Below are positions 22,675 to 22,675 of a stretch of 22,675 bases of DNA, piece after piece (position 1 is the stretch's first letter; every line of letters starts with the position of its first letter). The position numbers were made by a program, and so were the translations under genes. This DNA is from an uncultured Opitutia bacterium (GTDB taxonomy: Bacteria > Verrucomicrobiota > Verrucomicrobiia > Opitutales > UBA953). The notes beneath the pieces are model-generated. The model was not told the DNA's origin, made no database searches, and saw only the letters and a list, made by a program, of their open reading frames with translations. The DNA lies in contig CAITUF010000054.1 in the NCBI GenBank assembly GCA_903895475.1, positions 1 through 22,675 of the forward strand. The letters run 5' to 3'.

Positions 22675-22675
22675 C

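Overview
The window looks like a GC-rich chromosome segment from a Verrucomicrobia / PVC-superphylum bacterium, possibly a marine Opitutae-type lineage. That rests on protein families: a DUF1501 protein, a Big2/PSCyt1/DUF1549/DUF1553 protein, a PSCyt1-WD40 protein, a DUF1080 protein and a sulfatase, a set typical of Planctomycetes and Verrucomicrobia. No rRNA or tRNA is present to settle the taxonomy.

Left part (1-9883, minus strand): one tight operon read right to left. In transcription order it encodes a Tat-exported DUF1501 protein, a secreted protein with two PPC-type beta domains, a DUF1549/DUF1553 cytochrome-like protein, a PSCyt1-WD40 protein with a very long coiled coil, and the N-terminus of a secreted sulfatase cut by the window edge. 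Intergenic gaps are 2 to 52 bases. All products carry export signals, so the operon probably builds an extracytoplasmic redox/hydrolase system, perhaps for sulfated polysaccharides; its real function is not established. It starts from an AT-rich promoter region at about 9950, and its leader carries four evenly spaced C4 tracts, which are a G-quadruplex motif on the opposite strand.

Centre (10155-14117, plus strand): a divergent two-gene operon for a large membrane protein (membrane segments, about 285 residues of coiled coil, further membrane segments, large extracytoplasmic C-terminal domain) and a proline/alanine-rich lipoprotein. I assign no function to this pair, and it is the best candidate here for an undescribed system. 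A hairpin separates it from a convergent Tat-secreted metallophosphoesterase (14133-15236), which follows a DUF1080 protein and its terminator.

Right part (16080-22520): a secreted NHL-type propeller translationally coupled to a small single-span membrane protein; a minus-strand pair of a PilT/PilU-like ATPase and an alpha/beta hydrolase with a 4-base start/stop overlap; a second secreted NHL propeller; and dapA-dapB of lysine/diaminopimelate biosynthesis, also overlapping by 4 bases.

The last 155 bases hold no gene but a striking palindromic element: a 66-base perfect four-way cloverleaf (one outer stem enclosing three hairpins, no unpaired junction bases), followed by another perfect hairpin at the window end. 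Few genes have a recognisable Shine-Dalgarno sequence, while several have a C-rich TAYCCCC-like tract just before the start codon.
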